A stretch of DNA of 17,817 nucleotides from assembly GCA_019689515.1 (NCBI GenBank), contig JADGHI010000020.1, positions 1 to 17,817 of the forward strand, written 5' to 3'. Below are positions 14,149 to 17,817 of this stretch, piece by piece (the stretch's first letter is position 1; each line of letters starts with the position of its first letter). The notes beneath the pieces were generated by a model that was not told the origin of the DNA, searched no databases, and saw only the letters and a list, made by a program, of their open reading frames with translations. The stretch comes from Acetobacteraceae bacterium. Lineage in GTDB: Bacteria > Pseudomonadota > Alphaproteobacteria > Acetobacterales > Acetobacteraceae. The translations under genes were made by a program, and so were the position numbers.

Positions 14149-14733
14149 GTGGCCACGGAGACAGCCTGCCCCGGCGGACGCCCCGCACCGCGAGGCTTGT
14201 CCCGCCGGCATGCCGCGCTATGCCCGTCGCCATCCCGCCAGCCACCGGAGGCCGATCCGATTCGCAGCCCGCGCCGCGCCACGCACCGCCGCGCCACCTT
14301 CCCGCTCGGCCCGGAGAGGCTGGCCCTGGCGCGGGAATTCCTCCGCTTCGGCGTGGTCGGCACGATCGGCTTCGTGGTGGACACTTCGGTGCTGTACGCC
14401 GCGATCTGGCTCGCGGGCGCCGGCCCGTATGGCGGACGGCTCCTCTCCTATCTCGCCGCCGCGACGACGACCTGGGCACTCAATCGGCAGTGGACGTTTC
14501 GCGATCGCGACAGTGGTGCAGACCCGCTGAAGCAATGGCTTTCGTTCGTCCTCGTCAATCTTGTCGGCTTCGCAAGTAACTACGGCGCTTACGCGCTCCT
14601 CATCACCCTGTCACCATTCTGTGCGCGCCATCCGATAACCGCCGTTGCGGCGGGGGCGCTAACAGGCATGACCGGGAACTTTTTTCTCTCGCGACGTTTC
14701 GTCTTCGGCGCGCGCCCTGGGCGCGGTCCCTGA
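14149..14733 (+). CDS. GtrA-family membrane protein
   Basis: Small inner-membrane protein of the GtrA family, which is linked to moving lipid-linked sugars during cell-surface polysaccharide modification. Four hydrophobic helices are visible, starting FLRFGVVGTIGFVVD and ending at the GNFFLSRRFVF motif. The family marks R-F-x-x-V-G-x-x-G-x-x-x-D, NRQWTF, N-L-V-G-x-x-x-N and G-N-F-x-x-x-R are all present. The start is unresolved. The GTG at 14149 gives 194 residues, and a TTG at 14197 gives 178. Neither has a good ribosome-binding site, and the Arg/Pro-rich extension they add is atypical. A CTG at 14326, six bases after GGAGAGG, would give 135 residues, the usual family length. The neighbours are two sugar-transfer genes on the same strand. 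Confidence 0.8.
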   Translation: MATETACPGGRPAPRGLSRRHAALCPSPSRQPPEADPIRSPRRATHRRATFPLGPERLALAREFLRFGVVGTIGFVVDTSVLYAAIWLAGAGPYGGRLLSYLAAATTTWALNRQWTFRDRDSGADPLKQWLSFVLVNLVGFASNYGAYALLITLSPFCARHPITAVAAGALTGMTGNFFLSRRFVFGARPGRGP

Positions 14734-14985
14734 AGAGGTCCCGGTCCCCGTAGCGAGAGATGCCCGGTCGCGCATGCGTGCGTGGACGACCACCGATCCG
14801 ATGTGCCTGTTCGCCGAACGGCCAGCATCGCCGCCGCTCGCAGCGGCATCGGCCATGGGCAGTGCGGGAGGGCGGCACGCCGTGATCCGGCTCGCCCCGC
14901 CCTCCCCGCGCCGCGCCCATGGCCTCGCCTGTGGCGCGCTCCGGAAGCAGCCCCGAGGGCACACCGCGACGTGGATGCGCATCCG

Positions 14986-16776
14986 ATGAGCCGCCGTCCG
15001 GATCCGAGGGCCGCCGCCGCTGCCGCGGCGCAACGGCACCACACGCAACGGCCGGCCGCCTCGCAGGCCGCTGACGTGGCGGTGGCAGGCATCGGAGGGC
15101 CCGACCCTAGCAGTGGCCTCGCCTGGCAGCCGATCGGCGGCGGCGCGTCCGGCCCTAGCACGACGGCATCCGCTGCCGCGGCCGTTGCGATGCCGGGAAG
15201 CGCCGCGAGCACTGCCGAGGCGCCCTCCTGGGAGGCCACCGCTGGCGGTACCGCCAAGGGACGGTCCGAACGACACAACGCCACGTGGCGCCGCGGGCCG
15301 CTGCCGCCGCCGGTCCTCGCCATGCTGGTCGGCGCACTCGATCTCGCGCTGGTGTCGGTCGCGGCGTTCCTGGCCGCATGGCTCCTCGCCGACCCGCTTG
15401 CCGCTCCGCTCACCGGACCGGTGCCGCTGGACGGGCTGGAGCCACCTGGCCACGGGGCGGCACCGCCGGCGATCGGCGGCGCGCTGGCCCTCGCCGTGCT
15501 GCTCGGTTTGGTCTTCGCCGGATCGCGCGGCGCCTATCGGCCGCCCGCGCTGTTCTCCCTGCGCCGCCAAATACGGGCATTGCTGCCCGCGGCGCTCGGC
15601 GCCGCCGGTTGCACCGCCTTCGCGACCATCGCCCTCGGCGCGACCGAACGCGCCGCCCCGTACTGGGGCGCGCTGGCGGTGGTGCTCTCCGTCCTTGCGC
15701 TGGCCTTCGGCCGCGGCATGCTGACCGTGCTGCTGCGGACCTCTCCACGGGCCCGCGCCGCCGCCGCACCGCGCGCCGTGATCCTCGCCACCCCCGACGA
15801 GGCGGGCCAGGCGGCGCGTCTGGCCGAGACCCTCGCCGCCACGGAGGGACGGGCGATCCGCCTGCTCGGCATCATCCTGGACGGAGGCGGAGGCGGCTCA
15901 ACGGCGCGCCGCCGCGCCACGGGCAGGATGCACGCCATCGGCCACGCCGCCCCCCTGCTCGGCCCGATGGCGTCGCTCTGCGCCATGCTCAGCCGCGGCG
16001 AGGTGGAACAGGTGATCGTCCCGGCCCCCTTGGTCGCGGAGGCCCGCGGCCTGGCGCTGCTGCGGCAGCTCGGCAACTACGCGGTGGAGATCCGCCTCGC
16101 CTCCGATTCGCCCGCCGCAGGCGGGCGCGGCGGCACCGTGCTGCTGCCCCTGGCCGATCGCCCGATCTCGGGCTGGGCCGCGGTGTTCAAGGCGGTTGAG
16201 GACTACCTCATCGCCCTGGCCGCGCTTGCGGTGACGGCGGTGCCGATGGCGCTGATCGCCCTCGCGATCCGGCTCGACAGCCCCGGGCCGGTGCTGTTCC
16301 GCCAGCGCCGCATAGGGTTCAACGGGCGCCCCTTCGACGTGCTGAAGTTCCGCACCATGTACCACGAGGCGGCGGACCCGACGGTGCGGTGCCAGGTGCG
16401 GGAGGGCGATCCACGCGTCACGCCGGTCGGCGCGCTGCTCCGGCGCACCTCGCTCGACGAGCTGCCGCAGATCTTCAACGTGCTGCGGGGCGAGATGAGC
16501 ATCGTCGGCCCCCGCCCGCACGCGCCCGGCACCCGGGCCGGCAGCAAGCTGTTCGAGGAGGTGACGCCGCTCTACGCCGCGCGGCACCGGGTCAAGCCGG
16601 GCCTGACGGGCCTCGCCCAAGTGCGCGGCTGGCGCGGCCCGACCGAGACCGAGGAGAAGCTGATCCGGAGGGTGGAGAGCGACCTCGAATACATCGAGAA
16701 CTGGTCGCCGTGGCTCGATATCGCCATCATCCTGCGCACGCTCGTCGCCGTCGCCTGCATGCGCAATGCGTGCTGA
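14986..16776 (+). CDS. Polyprenyl-phosphate sugar-1-phosphate transferase (WcaJ-like)
   Basis: Initiates exopolysaccharide or capsule repeat units by moving a sugar-1-phosphate from a nucleotide sugar to undecaprenyl phosphate at the inner membrane. From the ATG at 14986 it has 596 residues. An Ala-rich, low-complexity N-terminus (1-105) precedes four predicted helices (about 110-135, 160-180, 196-218, 226-250). A Rossmann-like middle domain (about 262-372) and a further helix (405-428) follow. The catalytic bacterial sugar transferase domain has SPGPVLFRQRRIG (432-444), FDVLKFRTM (450-458), SLDELPQ with the catalytic pair D491-E492, VGPRP (507-511) and KPGLTGLAQV (537-546). An upstream GTG at 14782 and a later ATG at 15190 are possible starts; none has a clear ribosome-binding site. 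The sugar donor is not predictable. Positions 14734-14985 hold no gene that I can support. Confidence 0.92.
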   Translation: MSRRPDPRAAAAAAAQRHHTQRPAASQAADVAVAGIGGPDPSSGLAWQPIGGGASGPSTTASAAAAVAMPGSAASTAEAPSWEATAGGTAKGRSERHNATWRRGPLPPPVLAMLVGALDLALVSVAAFLAAWLLADPLAAPLTGPVPLDGLEPPGHGAAPPAIGGALALAVLLGLVFAGSRGAYRPPALFSLRRQIRALLPAALGAAGCTAFATIALGATERAAPYWGALAVVLSVLALAFGRGMLTVLLRTSPRARAAAAPRAVILATPDEAGQAARLAETLAATEGRAIRLLGIILDGGGGGSTARRRATGRMHAIGHAAPLLGPMASLCAMLSRGEVEQVIVPAPLVAEARGLALLRQLGNYAVEIRLASDSPAAGGRGGTVLLPLADRPISGWAAVFKAVEDYLIALAALAVTAVPMALIALAIRLDSPGPVLFRQRRIGFNGRPFDVLKFRTMYHEAADPTVRCQVREGDPRVTPVGALLRRTSLDELPQIFNVLRGEMSIVGPRPHAPGTRAGSKLFEEVTPLYAARHRVKPGLTGLAQVRGWRGPTETEEKLIRRVESDLEYIENWSPWLDIAIILRTLVAVACMRNAC

Positions 16777-16813
16777 CTGACGCCCGGGCGCCGCGCATGA
16801 GGAGGCCGCCGCC

Positions 16814-17800
16814 CTGCCGCCCGCCGACCGTCTCGCCGCCACCGCGGTTCCGGGCGCCGCCGCGCCGCGGATTGCCGTGCTCATCCCCTGCTACAACGAG
16901 GAGGTGGCGGTCGGCCGGGTCGTCGCCGGCTTCCGCGCCGCGCTCCCGCAAGCCAGGATCTACGTCTACGACAACAATTCGCGCGACCGCACGCGCGAGG
17001 TCGCCGCGTCCGCCGGCGCCGTGGTGCGGGAGGAGGCCCTGCAGGGCAAGGGCCACGTCATCCGCCGGATGTTCGCCGACATCGAGGCGGACGCCTATGT
17101 GCTGGTGGACGGCGACGACACCTACGACCCCTCCGCCGCGCCGGAGATGGTGCGGATGCTGCTCGCCCGGCGGCTCGACATGGTGACGGGAGTGCGGGTC
17201 GCGGCAAATGGCGGCGGCGCCTACCGGCCCGGGCACCGGCTCGGCAACCGGGTGCTGACCGGGATGGTGCGGATCGTCTTCGGCAACCGGATCAGCGACA
17301 TGCTCTCGGGCTACCGCGTCTTCTCCCGCCGCTTCGTGAAGTCCTTCCCGGCGCTCGCAGGCGGCTTCGAGACGGAGACGGAGTTCACCGTGCACGCGCT
17401 CGAGCTCGGCCTGCCGATCGGCGAGCTCCGCACCGCATACCGGGAGCGGCCGCCGGGCTCGGCGAGCAAGCTCAGCACGCTGCGCGACGGGCTGCGCATC
17501 CTCGGCGCGATCGTCGGGCTCGTGAAGCGGGAGCGGCCCCTGCCCTTCTTCTCCGCCATCGCCGCGCTGCTCTTCGCCACTGCGCTCGTGCTGTTCGCGC
17601 CGGTGCTCGAGGAGTTCCTGCGCACCGGACTGGTGCCGCGGCTGCCGACCGCGGTGCTCTCGGCGACGCTGACCCTCGCCGCGCTGCTCTCCCTCGCCTG
17701 CGGGCTGGTGCTCGACACGGTCACGCGCGGACGGCGCGAGGCCAAGCGCATCGCCTATCTCGCGATCCCGCCACCGCCGGAGGAGATGCCGCCGGAATGA
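16814..17800 (+). CDS. Family-2 glycosyltransferase, GtrB/DPM1-like, with two C-terminal membrane helices
   Basis: Likely transfers a sugar from a nucleotide donor to a lipid carrier at the cytoplasmic face of the inner membrane. The GT-A fold shows IAVLIPCYNEE (19-29), DNNSRDRT, LVDGDDTYDP with metal-binding DGDD at 99-102, and DMLSGYRVFSRRFVKSFP. Two hydrophobic helices (about 246-270 and 279-303) close the protein, as in GtrB. The canonical GTG at 16877 would cut off the first beta strand (IAV). No ATG, GTG or TTG exists in frame between it and the stop at 16778. The CTG at 16814 lies eight bases after GGAGG and gives 328 residues, so I use it as the start, with reservation. The gene lies 37 bases past the sugar transferase, so cotranscription is likely. 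Confidence 0.88.
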   Translation: MPPADRLAATAVPGAAAPRIAVLIPCYNEEVAVGRVVAGFRAALPQARIYVYDNNSRDRTREVAASAGAVVREEALQGKGHVIRRMFADIEADAYVLVDGDDTYDPSAAPEMVRMLLARRLDMVTGVRVAANGGGAYRPGHRLGNRVLTGMVRIVFGNRISDMLSGYRVFSRRFVKSFPALAGGFETETEFTVHALELGLPIGELRTAYRERPPGSASKLSTLRDGLRILGAIVGLVKRERPLPFFSAIAALLFATALVLFAPVLEEFLRTGLVPRLPTAVLSATLTLAALLSLACGLVLDTVTRGRREAKRIAYLAIPPPPEEMPPE

Positions 17801-17817
17801 GCTGGCCACCCCCCTAC

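Noticed and set aside
14030..14479. N-terminal extension of receptor A to 14479
   Set aside because: It would add 150 Arg/Pro-rich residues ahead of a normal signal peptide and overlap the opposing GtrA-family gene.
14708..14727. Inverted repeat at the end of the GtrA-family gene as a terminator
   Set aside because: It lies inside the coding sequence and has no T tract after it.
14589..15570. Minus-strand open frames opposite the sugar transferase N-terminus
   Set aside because: Arg/Ala-rich, no motif, and no plausible start context; shadow frames in GC-rich DNA.
16389..17186. Plus-strand overlapping frame that includes ATG 16797
   Set aside because: Its product is Pro/Arg-rich without domains, while the alternative frame encodes a complete GT2 fold. 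It would matter only if a frameshift joined ATG 16797 to that frame.
1..17817. CRISPR array, tRNA, rRNA, insertion sequence or prophage
   Set aside because: No regularly spaced repeats, no cloverleaf-like or rRNA sequence recognised, and no transposase, integrase or phage motif in any frame examined.

Overview
The window is very GC-rich DNA with almost all third codon positions G or C. Its gene content is typical of Alphaproteobacteria: twin-arginine periplasmic solute-binding proteins, a Dpp/Opp-type ABC transporter, and a WcaJ-like sugar transferase. A member of the Acetobacteraceae/Rhodospirillales (Roseomonas-like) fits best, but this is inferred from style alone, as no rRNA or other marker gene is present.

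Positions 93-14029 (minus strand) hold one transporter locus. Read in the direction of transcription, it begins with six complete, paralogous family-5 solute-binding proteins, here called A to F: A 14029-12407, B 12234-10630, C 10610-9027, D 9014-7413, E 7408-5822 and F 5644-4037. These are followed by a single set of two permeases and two ATPases (dppB, dppC, dppD, dppF), with start/stop overlaps between the last four genes. The obvious reading is that six receptors with different ligand preferences feed one membrane pore. The spacing suggests three transcription blocks: A alone, B-C-D-E, and F-dppBCDF. The breaks are two gaps of 172 and 177 bases; the first carries a strong terminator-like hairpin followed by TTTT.

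Positions 14030 to about 14325 separate the transporter locus from a plus-strand, envelope-polysaccharide group. That group holds a GtrA-family small membrane protein, a polyprenyl-phosphate sugar-1-phosphate transferase (WcaJ type), and a GtrB/DPM1-like family-2 glycosyltransferase with two C-terminal membrane helices. Together these would charge the lipid carrier undecaprenyl phosphate with sugars and move them across the inner membrane. Two of the three genes lack a good canonical start where the conserved domain begins, and each has a CTG preceded by a Shine-Dalgarno-like sequence there.

No tRNA, rRNA, CRISPR array, insertion sequence or phage gene was seen. The most notable feature is the expanded receptor array: its regulatory partition, the variation at the predicted peptide-amine-binding residue, and short perfect DNA repeats between paralogues that look like gene conversion or recent duplication.
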